Notes: generated from the letters alone by a model not told the origin. 15,092 nt of DNA from Desulfobacterales bacterium (GCA_030621655.1 JAUXHH010000015.1:1-15092); one strand, 5' to 3'. Shown: positions 1 through 8,121, numbered from the stretch's first letter. Made by a program: numbers and translations.

Positions 1-62
1 TAAAGACTTAATTAAGAATTCAAAATTAAAAATTAAAAATTCCTCTTATTGTTCCTTTAACA

Positions 63-1007
63 CTACCTGATTCCCAACCTCTTCAAGATTTTCACCCAAT
101 CCCTCTCATCAAGCCTATGCAACCCTGCATCTTTAGCCATTTTGAGAGCCTCCTGATACTCGGTACTGCTAAGCCTCCGGTCGATGGGTGGGCACTGATA
201 AGCCTTGCCGCATGGCCTGTATTGGTCCATCACATTAACATAGGTATCAACTGACACCTCCTGGGCCAGAAAGCGCAATACTTCCCCAGTCTCTTCGAGG
301 CCACCCGGCATGACAAGGTGCCTGACCAGCAACCCTTTAACTGCAACCCCCTCATCATCCATGACAAGATCGCCTACCTGCCGGTGCATTTCCAGGATGG
401 CCTTTTGGGCAACTTCCGGATAATCAGGTGCTTTGGCATAACGCTTTGCTGACTCACTGTTCCAGAATTTAAAATCAGGCATATAAATATCTATAATGCC
501 TTCCAGTAATTTAAGCGTTTCAGGAGAATCATAACCACTGCTGTTATACACCAACGGTACTGTCAGTCCTTTTTCAATTGCTTTTGGCAAGGCGGCCATA
601 ATTTGAGGGACCACATGGGAAGGAGTGACAAAATTAATGTTGTGACAGCCCTGGCGCTGCAGACTCACCATCATCGAGGCCAACTGGCCTGCATCTGTTT
701 CCAAGCCCTGCCCCAGATGGCTGATCTCATAATTCTGGCAGAACAGACAAAGCAGGTTGCAATGGGTAAAGAAGATTGTGCCGGAGCCTCCGCTGCCAAC
801 CAAGGGACTTTCCTCGCCAAAATGAGGCGCGTAACTTGAAACAACCGCTTTGGCGCCTGTCTGACAAATTCCTTTTTCATCGGAAAGTCTGTCAACCTTG
901 CAGCGACGTGGACAAACCCTGCACGGAGACAACCTCTCTTGCGCCTCTGCAATACGTTCAGCTAACTTTCCGTGCTTATGGAGTGTTAGATATCCGGCTT
1001 GTGTCAT
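63..1007 (-). CDS. Radical SAM protein, PflX/COG1313-like (pyruvate formate-lyase activase-related)
   Basis: 314 aa. The radical SAM [4Fe-4S] motif C-x3-C-x2-C is at C83, C87 and C90, just after a GSGTIFF stretch. Upstream is a second cysteine set (C29, C32, C36, C48) with the CPRRCxVDR signature typical of COG1313 proteins, often annotated as PflA-like activating enzymes and related to the AmmeMemoRadiSam radical SAM partner. It should cleave S-adenosylmethionine reductively to a 5'-deoxyadenosyl radical in the cytoplasm; the substrate is unknown. The frame is open further upstream to a GTG at 1046, but I prefer the ATG at 1007 because family members start with a similar M-x4-YLxL segment. 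Neither start has a strong ribosome site. No glycyl-radical enzyme lies in the window, so the partner is not visible. It is divergent from the sdh operon. Confidence 0.88.
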   Translation of the reverse strand: MTQAGYLTLHKHGKLAERIAEAQERLSPCRVCPRRCKVDRLSDEKGICQTGAKAVVSSYAPHFGEESPLVGSGGSGTIFFTHCNLLCLFCQNYEISHLGQGLETDAGQLASMMVSLQRQGCHNINFVTPSHVVPQIMAALPKAIEKGLTVPLVYNSSGYDSPETLKLLEGIIDIYMPDFKFWNSESAKRYAKAPDYPEVAQKAILEMHRQVGDLVMDDEGVAVKGLLVRHLVMPGGLEETGEVLRFLAQEVSVDTYVNVMDQYRPCGKAYQCPPIDRRLSSTEYQEALKMAKDAGLHRLDERDWVKILKRLGIR

Positions 1008-1184
1008 TCTTTTCACACAATCAGCATAAAAAATCTTATAGCACACGAAGACATTGCAAAATCTTGTTTTTTACAAACAACTTTGGTAGTGTAGCCACCT
1101 CGTATTTCTACTTATTTTGGGGTATCTATTATACACTGAAATATACTGAAATATCTATCAGCAAGTATTAATTAAGAGGACATT
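1008..1184. promoter_or_regulatory. Divergent promoter region between the radical SAM gene and the sdh operon
   Basis: AT-rich spacer that must hold the promoters of both divergent genes. A TATACT hexamer (1142-1147) and a TATACA (1130-1135) lie 37-55 bases before sdhC, within two near-identical 10-base direct repeats ending CTGAAAT. I could not pair either with a good -35 box, so the exact promoter is unresolved. The sdhC ribosome site AGAGGA sits about 6 bases before its ATG. Confidence 0.4.
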
Positions 1185-1835
1185 ATGGGCCTGATTGGCT
1201 CCCTGTATCGTTCATCGGTTGGTAAGAAAAGCATAATGGCTGCAAGCGGCCTGCTGCTCTCCCTTTTTCTTTTAACCCATATGCTCGGCAACTCTGTCAG
1301 CTTTTTAGGACGCAATGCCTTCAATACCTACGCGGAACGGCTTCATTCCCTTGGTGTCCTGGTCTATATCTTTGAAATCGGGTTGCTCACCTTGTTTCTC
1401 ATTCACATTATTACCGGCATTATACTCTACCTGGAAAATCTGCAGGCCCGTCCAGCGCGCTACTCTGTCAACACCTCTGAAGGCGGCCGTTCATGGGGTT
1501 CCCGCACCATGCCCTATACCGGTGTTATTATCCTTATTTTCATCATTGTACATCTGATGAACTTTCATTTTACCGACAAAAGCGTGCCGGTCGCCGATCT
1601 TGTCAGGGAACTTTTGAGCAGCCCCAGTCTGGCATTCTTTTATATATTTTCTTTAGTTGCCCTTGCCCTGCATTTAAGTCACGGATTCTGGAGCCTGTTC
1701 CAGTCCATAGGGTTCAATCATGAAAAATACAACCCGCTGCTTATGAAAGGGGCCCTGGTCTTTAGCATTCTGATGGGCACAGTTTTTATTCTCATTCCGG
1801 TCCTCACCCTTGTTTCAAGAAGTTTTCTTCTCTAA
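1185..1835 (+). CDS. sdhC: Succinate dehydrogenase/fumarate reductase cytochrome b subunit (type B)
   Basis: 216 aa integral membrane subunit of complex II with five predicted membrane helices (roughly residues 17-38, 57-82, 108-128, 147-168 and 185-212). This matches the single-anchor, di-heme b558 family of Bacillus SdhC and Wolinella FrdC. Candidate heme ligands are the histidines in HMLGN (helix 1), HIITG (helix 2), VHLMNFH (helix 3-4 region) and LHLSHGF (helix 4-5 region). It passes electrons between menaquinone and the SdhAB head; di-heme type B enzymes can couple succinate oxidation to the proton potential. First gene of the operon, strong Shine-Dalgarno AGAGGA. The 82-base gap to sdhA is the only sizeable gap in the operon. 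Confidence 0.93.
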   Translation: MGLIGSLYRSSVGKKSIMAASGLLLSLFLLTHMLGNSVSFLGRNAFNTYAERLHSLGVLVYIFEIGLLTLFLIHIITGIILYLENLQARPARYSVNTSEGGRSWGSRTMPYTGVIILIFIIVHLMNFHFTDKSVPVADLVRELLSSPSLAFFYIFSLVALALHLSHGFWSLFQSIGFNHEKYNPLLMKGALVFSILMGTVFILIPVLTLVSRSFLL

Positions 1836-1917
1836 CACCTGTAACCATGAAGCATACATTTTTTATAAAAATAATAAGCATTTTCAAACAGTTTCTTACA
1901 ATATAAAGGAATGATTA

Positions 1918-3831
1918 ATGAAACTGGATCCAAAGGTTCCCGGCGGTCCGTTGGCAGAAAAATGGGACAAGCACCGGTTCGACAGCAAACTTGTCAATCC
2001 TGCCAATAAGCGAAAATTTGATATCATTGTTGTGGGTGCGGGTCTGGCCGGCGCTTCTGCCTCTGCTTCCCTGGCAGAACTCGGCTATAATGTTAAAACC
2101 TTCTGCCTGCAGGACAGTCCCCGTCGGGCTCACAGTATTGCTGCCCAGGGCGGCATCAATGCTGCCAAAAATTACCAGAACGACGGCGACTCAATATTCC
2201 GGCTCTTCTATGATACTATCAAGGGAGGCGATTTCAGGGCAAGAGAGGCCAATGTTTACCGCCTGGCCCAAGTGAGCAATAATATTATTGACCAGTGTGT
2301 GGCCCAGGGTGTTCCATTTGCCCGGGAGTATGGCGGGCAGTTGGCAAACCGCTCATTCGGCGGGGCCCAGGTTTCGCGTACCTTTTATGCCCGCGGCCAA
2401 ACTGGGCAACAGCTCCTTTTGGGCGCCTATTCCGCCCTTATGCGCCAGGTCAAAAAGGGCAAGGTCGAGATGCTTTCCCGGCGTGAGATGCTTGATCTGG
2501 TTATTATTGATGGCCAGGCTCGCGGCATTGTCACCAGAAATATGCTGACCGGTGGTATTGAGACCCACGCTGCCCATGCAGTGGTACTGGCAACCGGCGG
2601 CTACGGTAATGCCTACTTCCTGTCCACCAATGCCATGGGTTCCAATGTCACTGCAGCCTGGCGGGCATATAAAAAAGGCGCCTGCTTTGCCAACCCCTGT
2701 TTTGTACAGATCCATCCCACCTGCATCCCGGTGCACGGCAGCTATCAATCCAAGCTTACCCTGATGAGCGAAAGCTTGCGCAACGACGGTCGGGTCTGGG
2801 TTCCCAAAAATCCTGGAGACACAAGGCCACCTGCAGAGATACCCGAAGCAGAGCGTGACTACTACCTGGAGAACAAGTACCCCAGTTTTGGCAACCTGGT
2901 GCCGCGTGACGTGGCATCGAGAAATGCCAAGGAGCAGTGCGATCTGGGCAAGGGTGTCGGCTCAACCAGACTGGCGGTTTACCTTGATTTCAGCGAAGCA
3001 ATCAACCGGGATGGTGCCTCGGTCATCTTCCAGAAGTATGGCAACCTTTTCCACATGTATGAAAAAATTACTGCTGCCAATCCCATGCACGAACCCATGA
3101 TGATCTTTCCGGCCGTGCATTATACCATGGGCGGCCTGTGGGTGGACTATAATCTGATGTCCACCATCCCCGGGCTCTTTGTCCTTGGCGAGGCTAATTT
3201 CTCAGACCATGGCGCGAACAGACTTGGAGCCAGTGCCCTAATGCAGGGTCTTGCAGACGGTTATTTCATCATCCCCTATACCATCGGCAATTATCTGGCC
3301 ACCATTTCTTCAAAACCGAATGATACCGGGCACCAGGCTTTCAGACAAACAGCAGACGATGCCACTGAAAAGATCAGCAAACTTCTTTCCATAAAAGGCA
3401 AGAAAACAGTTGATGAAATTCACCGGGAGCTTGGGCTCGTGATGTGGGATGCCTGCGGAATGGCACGAAACGAGGAAGGGTTGCAGAAGGCCCTGGACAA
3501 AATTCCTGCCATCAGGGATGAATTCTGGCAAAACGTGACAATTCCCGGTAGCGGCCAGGAATTAAATCAGTCCCTGGAACGTGCCGGCAGGGTTGCCGAT
3601 TTTCTTGAATTTGCCGAGTTAATGGTTGTTGATGCCCTCTCCAGAAAGGAATCCTGCGGCTGTCATCTTCGTGAAGAAAGCCAGACTGAAGAGAATGAAG
3701 CCAAACGGGACGATGCAAACTATTCGCATGTCTCGGTTTGGGAATACAAAGGTAAAGATAGCAGCCCGGAGTTTCACAAGGAACCCCTGATATTTGAAAA
3801 TGTGCAGCCATCGCAGAGGAGTTACAAGTGA
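1918..3831 (+). CDS. sdhA: Succinate dehydrogenase/fumarate reductase flavoprotein subunit
   Basis: 637 aa. The N-terminal FAD-binding GxGxxG is at residues 40-45. H72, in an RRAHSIAAQGG context, is the expected covalent 8-alpha-histidyl FAD link. Active-site motifs are all present: Q-I-H-P-T (H266), the R-D dipeptide with catalytic R330, H-Y-T-M-G-G (H401) and H-G-A-N-R (R435). It interconverts succinate and fumarate at the membrane-attached cytoplasmic head; the direction is not decidable from sequence. The length and the S-I-A-A-Q-G-G form fit the Bacillus-type (type B) family. Ribosome site AAAGGA is 7 bases before ATG. The stop TGA overlaps the sdhB start as GTGA, so the two should be translationally coupled. 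In sulfate reducers such an enzyme serves the TCA cycle or the methylmalonyl-CoA (propionate) route. Confidence 0.96.
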   Translation: MKLDPKVPGGPLAEKWDKHRFDSKLVNPANKRKFDIIVVGAGLAGASASASLAELGYNVKTFCLQDSPRRAHSIAAQGGINAAKNYQNDGDSIFRLFYDTIKGGDFRAREANVYRLAQVSNNIIDQCVAQGVPFAREYGGQLANRSFGGAQVSRTFYARGQTGQQLLLGAYSALMRQVKKGKVEMLSRREMLDLVIIDGQARGIVTRNMLTGGIETHAAHAVVLATGGYGNAYFLSTNAMGSNVTAAWRAYKKGACFANPCFVQIHPTCIPVHGSYQSKLTLMSESLRNDGRVWVPKNPGDTRPPAEIPEAERDYYLENKYPSFGNLVPRDVASRNAKEQCDLGKGVGSTRLAVYLDFSEAINRDGASVIFQKYGNLFHMYEKITAANPMHEPMMIFPAVHYTMGGLWVDYNLMSTIPGLFVLGEANFSDHGANRLGASALMQGLADGYFIIPYTIGNYLATISSKPNDTGHQAFRQTADDATEKISKLLSIKGKKTVDEIHRELGLVMWDACGMARNEEGLQKALDKIPAIRDEFWQNVTIPGSGQELNQSLERAGRVADFLEFAELMVVDALSRKESCGCHLREESQTEENEAKRDDANYSHVSVWEYKGKDSSPEFHKEPLIFENVQPSQRSYK

Positions 3832-4589
3832 GCAAGATAGAACTAACCCTTAAAATATGGCGGCAGGCAAAATCTGACGCGCCGGGCCGGCTTCAAACTT
3901 ACGCAAGTGGGCCTATCTCCACTGACATGTCCTTTTTGGAGATGCTTGATGTCCTTAACGAAAGACTGACCCGGGAAGGCGAAGAACCCGTCGCCTTTGA
4001 CCATGACTGCCGTGAGGGAATCTGCGGTATGTGCGGTGCCGTTGTAAACGGACACCCCCACGGCCCTGAAAAGGAAACCACCCTCTGCCAGCTTCACATG
4101 CGGCACTTTAAGGATGGCGACACTTTAGTGATTGAACCCTTTCGGGCCAAGGCCTATAAAATAGAAAAGGATCTCGTTGTTGACAGAAGTTCTCTGGATA
4201 AAATGATAATTTCCGGAGGATTTGTCTCAGTCAACACAGGCGGTGCTCCCGATGCCAATGGTATACCGATTCCGCAGAAAAATGCCGAGGAAGCTATGGA
4301 CGCTGCCGCCTGCATCGGCTGCGGTGCCTGTGTGGCAGCCTGCCCCAATGCCTCGGCAATGCTCTTTGTTGCTGCCAAAGTATCACATCTTGCCCTCCTG
4401 CCCCAGGGCCAGCCTGAGCAGGCCAGGAGAGCCCTCGACATGGTCAGGGAAATGGATGCGTTGGGCTTTGGCAACTGCTCCAATGAGCGTGAATGCGAAG
4501 CAGCCTGCCCCAAGGGTATTTCCATACGCAACATAGCCCGGCTAAACAGGGAATTCCTTAAGGCTGCCATTTTCTCTGATGAGGATTAA
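3828..4589 (+). CDS. sdhB: Succinate dehydrogenase/fumarate reductase iron-sulfur subunit
   Basis: 253 aa. The N-terminal ferredoxin-like [2Fe-2S] domain has C61-x4-C66-x2-C69 and C87. The C-terminal domain has the [4Fe-4S] motif C162-x2-C165-x2-C168-x3-C172-P, and a third motif C217-x5-C223-x3-C227-P that with leftover cysteines ligates the [3Fe-4S] and [4Fe-4S] centres. It wires the SdhA flavin to the hemes of SdhC. The start is GTG at 3828, overlapping the sdhA stop and preceded by GAGGAG. The stop TAA shares a base with the next gene's ATG (TAATG). Length equals the usual Bacillus-type SdhB; nothing is missing. Confidence 0.96.
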   Translation: MSKIELTLKIWRQAKSDAPGRLQTYASGPISTDMSFLEMLDVLNERLTREGEEPVAFDHDCREGICGMCGAVVNGHPHGPEKETTLCQLHMRHFKDGDTLVIEPFRAKAYKIEKDLVVDRSSLDKMIISGGFVSVNTGGAPDANGIPIPQKNAEEAMDAAACIGCGACVAACPNASAMLFVAAKVSHLALLPQGQPEQARRALDMVREMDALGFGNCSNERECEAACPKGISIRNIARLNREFLKAAIFSDED

Positions 4590-5509
4590 TGGTGGGCACA
4601 TCTTCCATCCTGACTTCTCTTCTCCCTGTTTTTCTCATAATCATTTGCGGATATGTGCTCAAAAAAAGTAAATTTGCCGGCAATGACTTCTGGCCGGGTG
4701 CTGAACGGATAGTCTATTATATTCTCTTTCCCGCCCTCTTATTTTCCAGCAGTGCCGGGGCCTCCTGGGATTCTTACTCAGTTTCCTCCATGGTATGGGC
4801 AATCCTTGCCGCCTTATTTATCATGTGCGGTCTTCTCCTTATTCTCCGCCCTAAACTTTCAAAGAAAGATGCCTCGTTTACCTCTGTTTTTCAGGGCTCG
4901 ATCCGGTTCACCTCATATATAGGATTTGCAGCCGTATTTTCCCTTTTCGGCGATGAAGGTCTCTATTTGACTGCAATATTTATCACTGTCATGATCCCCA
5001 TGGTTAATATCCTTTGTATTATGGTCCTTGTCCGTTACGGCGGTCAGAAAGGTGGCTGGCACTGGATTTTTACAACTGTTATAAAAAACCCTCTGGTTAT
5101 TGCCTGTCTTGCAGGTATGGCTCTCAATCTTCTAGGCCTTAAACTTCCAGAAATGGTGGAAAATTTTACCACCATCCTCGGTAAAGGCTCTTTACCGCTT
5201 GGACTGCTTGCAGTGGGCGCCTCTTTACAGTTCAACGCTATTAAAAAAACAATCCCGGAAATTGTTTATGCCTGCCTGTTGAAATTGTTATTACTGCCAA
5301 CACTGATGTGGCTCAGCTGTCTACTTATTGGCGTTGACAACCTGTCAACTTCTGTGGCAGTGCTCTTTGCCGCCCTGCCCGGTTCACCCCTGTCCTATAT
5401 CCTGGCAAAACAACTTGGCGGCGATACCAGGCTCATGTCTTCAATCATCGCTGTGCAGACAGGCATATCAATGATCACACTACCGATTGTCATTGCCCTT
5501 GTAAATTGA
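4589..5509 (+). CDS. AEC-family (auxin efflux carrier/malate permease-type) transporter
   Basis: 306 aa, highly hydrophobic, about ten membrane helices in two halves separated by a short polar stretch near residue 150. The N-terminal pattern (L-L-P-V-F-L-I-I-I-C-G-Y) is characteristic of AEC/MdcF/MleP permeases, which move small carboxylates such as malate or malonate. Its ATG begins on the last base of the sdhB stop codon, and the ribosome site GAGGA lies inside sdhB, so it is translated as the fourth gene of the sdh operon. From this coupling I infer a C4-dicarboxylate or related acid as substrate; the sequence does not prove it. Direction of transport is unknown. Confidence 0.85.
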   Translation: MVGTSSILTSLLPVFLIIICGYVLKKSKFAGNDFWPGAERIVYYILFPALLFSSSAGASWDSYSVSSMVWAILAALFIMCGLLLILRPKLSKKDASFTSVFQGSIRFTSYIGFAAVFSLFGDEGLYLTAIFITVMIPMVNILCIMVLVRYGGQKGGWHWIFTTVIKNPLVIACLAGMALNLLGLKLPEMVENFTTILGKGSLPLGLLAVGASLQFNAIKKTIPEIVYACLLKLLLLPTLMWLSCLLIGVDNLSTSVAVLFAALPGSPLSYILAKQLGGDTRLMSSIIAVQTGISMITLPIVIALVN

Positions 5510-5553
5510 TCCTGAATCCGGGACAGGAAATTTCTCGGAGTCTCTCATTGGTC

Positions 5554-5591
5554 GTTTATGCCCTGAAAGGGTGTTTATGCCCTGAAAGGGT
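5554..5591. repeat. Two perfect tandem copies of a 19-bp unit with an internal palindrome
   Basis: The unit GTTTATGCCCTGAAAGGGT occurs at 5554-5572 and again, without spacer, at 5573-5591. Each copy carries CCCT-GAA-AGGG, a 4-bp stem with a 3-base loop. A degraded third start (GCTTAC) follows. It lies 45 bases after the permease stop. Only two copies, no spacers: not a CRISPR. It could be a REP-like element or a repeat-copy-number variant. Confidence 0.75.
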
Positions 5592-5675
5592 GCTTACCTA
5601 AACTGGTTGAACTCTCAAATCCAGAATGACAAAGAGATTATGGTGCCACAAAAAGAAAAGATCAGTAGAGTAAAA

Positions 5676-5700
5676 AGTTAAGATGTGTACTGGCAATGTT
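5676..5700 (+). repeat. Left copy of a 25-bp imperfect direct repeat flanking the reductase gene
   Basis: This segment matches 6721-6745 at 21 of 25 positions in the same orientation (shared AGTTAAGA at the left, TGGCAATGTT at the right). The pair encloses only the reductase gene at 5724-6587 and its upstream region. Confidence 0.5.
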
Positions 5701-5723
5701 AACTCTTAGAAATATAAATATCT

Positions 5724-6587
5724 TTACTCCTTAATTGCCTGCAAGACAGCTGAAAAGTCTCCATCATCAAAGCCTTTATTTCTAGCTTTTATATAAGAGA
5801 AGTTTGCCGCTCCAGCAGTATATAGAGCCTGACCGTTATCATCCCCCATAAGAAGCGCCAAACGCATATCTTTTTGCATGTGCTTGAGAGGAAAGGCTGT
5901 TGGGAAATTACCTTCAACCATCATCGGTCCTTTGAGACGGAACATTTGATTTGCTATGACACCCTGGTCGAGAACATCGAGTATATCACTCATATTCAAA
6001 CCTGCTTTTTTGCCAAGAGATAACCCCTCACAAAGTGCTGTCATCATTGTACCCATGATCATGTTGATCACTAACTTCATCCGGGCACCAAAACCAGCAT
6101 CACCAAAATAAAAACTCTTTTTACCCATAATCTCCAGTGCAGGGATTGCTTCTTGATACAAAGATTTATCACCAGCGCAGAGAAACACCAAAGCTCCGTC
6201 CTCTGCAGGTTTTTTGCTTCCAGAGACAGGTGCTTCGAGAAAACGCCCTCCGTTATTACTTATTGCCTGACTAATTTCAATTGAAGTCTGTGGATCAATT
6301 GTAGAGACATCAATATAGCCTTTGCCCATTGTAATCCCTTCAAGCACTCCCTGTTTACCGAAGCATATTTTCCTTGCAGCAACTGGATCGGAAACCATTG
6401 CAAAGGTAATATCACTGCTAGCAACCACTTCGGCTGGAGTTTCTCGATGAGATGCACCTTTGTTAATCAGCGACTCACATTTGCTTGCTGTTCGATTCCA
6501 TACTGTTACGGTAAAATCTGCTTTTAATAAATTTGCAGCCATGGCTTGGCCCATAATCCCCAATCCCAGAAAACCATATTTTTTCAC
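5724..6587 (-). CDS. NAD(P)-dependent beta-hydroxyacid dehydrogenase family reductase (GLYR/succinic semialdehyde reductase-like)
   Basis: 287 aa, full length for the family. The Rossmann motif G-L-G-I-M-G (8-13) is followed by W-N-R-T (30-33), the arginine form associated with NADPH use in glyoxylate/succinic semialdehyde reductases. The substrate loop E-A-P-V-S-G-S lies at 118-124. The catalytic lysine K171 and N175 are in G-A-R-M-K-L-V-I-N, and K-D-M near the C-terminus is conserved. Likely reaction: reduction of glyoxylate or succinic semialdehyde to the hydroxyacid; 3-hydroxyisobutyrate dehydrogenase activity is the alternative. The start is a GTG at 6587 with GAGGGA about 7 bases upstream. 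It is transcribed alone in an AT-rich region and bracketed by imperfect direct repeats. Confidence 0.88.
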   Translation of the reverse strand: MKKYGFLGLGIMGQAMAANLLKADFTVTVWNRTASKCESLINKGASHRETPAEVVASSDITFAMVSDPVAARKICFGKQGVLEGITMGKGYIDVSTIDPQTSIEISQAISNNGGRFLEAPVSGSKKPAEDGALVFLCAGDKSLYQEAIPALEIMGKKSFYFGDAGFGARMKLVINMIMGTMMTALCEGLSLGKKAGLNMSDILDVLDQGVIANQMFRLKGPMMVEGNFPTAFPLKHMQKDMRLALLMGDDNGQALYTAGAANFSYIKARNKGFDDGDFSAVLQAIKE

Positions 6588-6708
6588 TTCTGCATCCCTC
6601 AGTAGAATTTAAAGAAAGTTACCTTGAAAATGATTTAAAATTGCGATTATAAAACAGAAATTTGCTTACGGGCAAAAGTCATTACTTGCCAACATCTTGA
6701 GTTTTTGC

Positions 6709-6723
6709 ACTCTTGGGAAGAGT
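6709..6723. repeat. Short perfect hairpin (6-bp stem, 3-base loop)
   Basis: ACTCTT-GGG-AAGAGT, directly left of the right-hand 25-bp repeat copy. It is downstream of the minus-strand small membrane protein gene (6805-7263) but has no U-tract, so it is a weak terminator candidate at best. Confidence 0.35.
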
Positions 6724-6745
6724 TAAGAAGTCCAGTGGCAATGTT
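6721..6745 (+). repeat. Right copy of the 25-bp imperfect direct repeat
   Basis: Partner of 5676-5700 (21 of 25 identical). It lies between the reductase gene start and the end of the neighbouring small membrane protein gene, overlapping the arm of the 6709-6723 hairpin. Confidence 0.5.
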
Positions 6746-6804
6746 GGTTTAAGATCATGCCGTTTTGTTTAGATAAAATATATAGTGCCTTGTAGAAGAA
6801 TATT

Positions 6805-7263
6805 TCATTTAAATAACTGGGGATGCTTTTTTGCAAATATTGTTGAATCGGCTTTATCAAGTGCAACAAGATACTCTGAATTTATGCTACCCAATTCCTC
6901 TTTTTGTTTAGTGATATCGCTTATTGTCCATTCCTTTGATGATATTTCTTCTGCCAACTCAATTGACGATTCAACGAACTTGTCTGTATGGGGTTTTAGT
7001 TTCGAATCATTTTCACTCATATTTTTTATGTCTGATGCCATACTTTGCAAATATTTAACCATTGAACCCCGCTGTTTTTTTGCTGCAACCTTTGCAGCAG
7101 TGACTATTGCAATTCTAGCATCTTCTTCGTTAGTTAATGCATAAAGTCTAACAGCGTTACAGAAATAGGCATTTATTCGTTTTCCATGTGATTTTTTCTT
7201 AAAGATATATACTGCAGACAGCACTAATAGTGCCGCACCTATTAAGTTCATTAGCATACTCAT
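6805..7263 (-). CDS. Hypothetical protein with one N-terminal membrane helix
   Basis: 152 aa from the ATG at 7263, preceded by GAGGT about 12 bases upstream. The frame stays open to an ATG at 7308, but that adds a non-hydrophobic leader and lacks a ribosome site. One hydrophobic helix (about residues 4-21, ending F-K-K-K) would leave a cytoplasmic, charged, mostly helical domain. It includes an A-A-K-V-A-A-K-K stretch and a Glu/Ser-rich segment that could form a coiled coil. I do not recognise a family. It is more AT-rich than the sdh genes and has no clear operon partner. Confidence 0.68.
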   Translation of the reverse strand: MSMLMNLIGAALLVLSAVYIFKKKSHGKRINAYFCNAVRLYALTNEEDARIAIVTAAKVAAKKQRGSMVKYLQSMASDIKNMSENDSKLKPHTDKFVESSIELAEEISSKEWTISDITKQKEELGSINSEYLVALDKADSTIFAKKHPQLFK

Positions 7264-7561
7264 AATGTTTTTTACCTCGCATGTTCTGTAGTATTGAGAT
7301 GAAATCAATTGACCTGCAGTTAAAGTATTGCGACTATAAACAGAATTATTATCTTTATCAACTGTAGCTATATAAGACTCGGAGACCTAACTACAAACAA
7401 TCTGGCAAGTTATATTTAGTTGTCAGGGACAAAAAAATAAAATTTTACATTTACCTCAACTCCACTCCAGAGTGATAATAAATCGACATCAGGTTTACAT
7501 GTGCGATCCTGAAGGGAGCAGGCATACCATAGTGGACTAGCACGGATTAGAATGTTTTTCC
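7264..7561. other. Gene-poor AT-rich spacer
   Basis: Separates two minus-strand small genes. I see no convincing ORF with a ribosome site, no RNA gene and no strong terminator. A short ATG-initiated frame near 7498 on the plus strand runs into TAG after about 13 codons and is not credible. Confidence 0.5.
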
Positions 7562-7798
7562 TTAAAGTTTCGTAAGTTCAGCTACATCAAGCCCCAGAGA
7601 AAAACACTGCACGTCGTCCAAACATTTCTTAATATCCTGTTTGTCAAGATAATGAACTATATCATGGTCTCCTTTTTTCGATACAATGATCCAGGATCTT
7701 TTTGCCGTACTGTAAAAAGTATCAATATCAATATCACAGGCGCCTAAATCCGGATTAAGTTCAGTTACTTTTTGACAAACATCATTTTTATTAAACAT
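7562..7798 (-). CDS. Small conserved-looking hypothetical protein (78 aa, four cysteines)
   Basis: The open frame begins at 7813, but the real start is the ATG at 7798: GGAGGTGG ends 5 bases before it, while the upstream ATG lies inside that ribosome site region. The 78-residue soluble product has C8, C21, C59 and C65, an acidic first half (D-L-G-A-C-D-I-D-I-D), a W-I-I-V-S-K-K-G-D-H strand pattern, and C-L-D-D-V-Q-C-F-S-L-G-L near the end. It resembles, from memory, small proteins of sulfate reducers with a K-K-G/D-x-H-x-x-x-x-Y-L pattern, but I cannot name a family or function. The paired cysteines hint at redox or metal binding. Confidence 0.78.
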   Translation of the reverse strand: MFNKNDVCQKVTELNPDLGACDIDIDTFYSTAKRSWIIVSKKGDHDIVHYLDKQDIKKCLDDVQCFSLGLDVAELTKL

Positions 7799-8121
7799 AT
7801 ATTCCACCTCCATTTCCCATCTGCACTTTTTGGTTGCTTCTTACTGAAGTTTAGAAGCATCTCAATGCAAAAGAAGTTGTGAGAGTTATCAGTATTAAAT
7901 TTTACAACTCTTCTTAATTAAAAATTAAGATGTTCTTTGATTATAGCAACTAAAAAAAAGTCTATGAAAAATATCTGTTTGGACCAGCAGCCTTGACTTT
8001 GTAATTTAATATAATATATCGAAGTATTAAGTCTTCTGGGCAACAACTAAACTAAACAATGGCAAGGATGGTTAAATTTTAGAGGCAAAGAAAATATTAG
8101 GAGAAAGAAGGGGTAATCTAT
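7799..8121. promoter_or_regulatory. Divergent AT-rich promoter region
   Basis: For the plus-strand flavoprotein: TTGACT (7993-7998), a 16-base spacer and TATATC (8015-8020); a perfect TATAAT also lies at 8010-8015. For the minus-strand 78-aa gene: TATAAT read on the minus strand at 7945-7940, with TTCATA 17 bases upstream (7968-7963). A perfect AT-rich palindrome TCTTAATT-AAA-AATTAAGA (7912-7930) falls just after that minus-strand start, in its long leader, and might be an operator or a leader hairpin. No gene is seen. Confidence 0.42.

Noticed and set aside
776..1171. 131-codon plus-strand ORF overlapping the radical SAM gene
   Set aside because: Mostly antisense to a clearly coding, motif-bearing gene; no ribosome site or recognisable protein features.
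1848..1907. ATG-initiated 19-codon frame in the sdhC-sdhA gap
   Set aside because: No ribosome site of its own and it ends where the sdhA ribosome site begins; a chance AT-rich frame.
5510..5528. TCCTG/CAGGA stem after the permease stop as the sdh operon terminator
   Set aside because: A 5-bp stem with a 9-base loop and no U-run; not enough to call a terminator.
5554..5591. Possible CRISPR array
   Set aside because: Only two copies, directly abutting with no spacer, and no cas genes.
7498..7575. Plus-strand frame starting ATG-TGC-GAT with an internal TAG, resembling a second readthrough gene
   Set aside because: The interrupting codon is TAG, there is no hairpin after it, and the frame ends soon afterwards.
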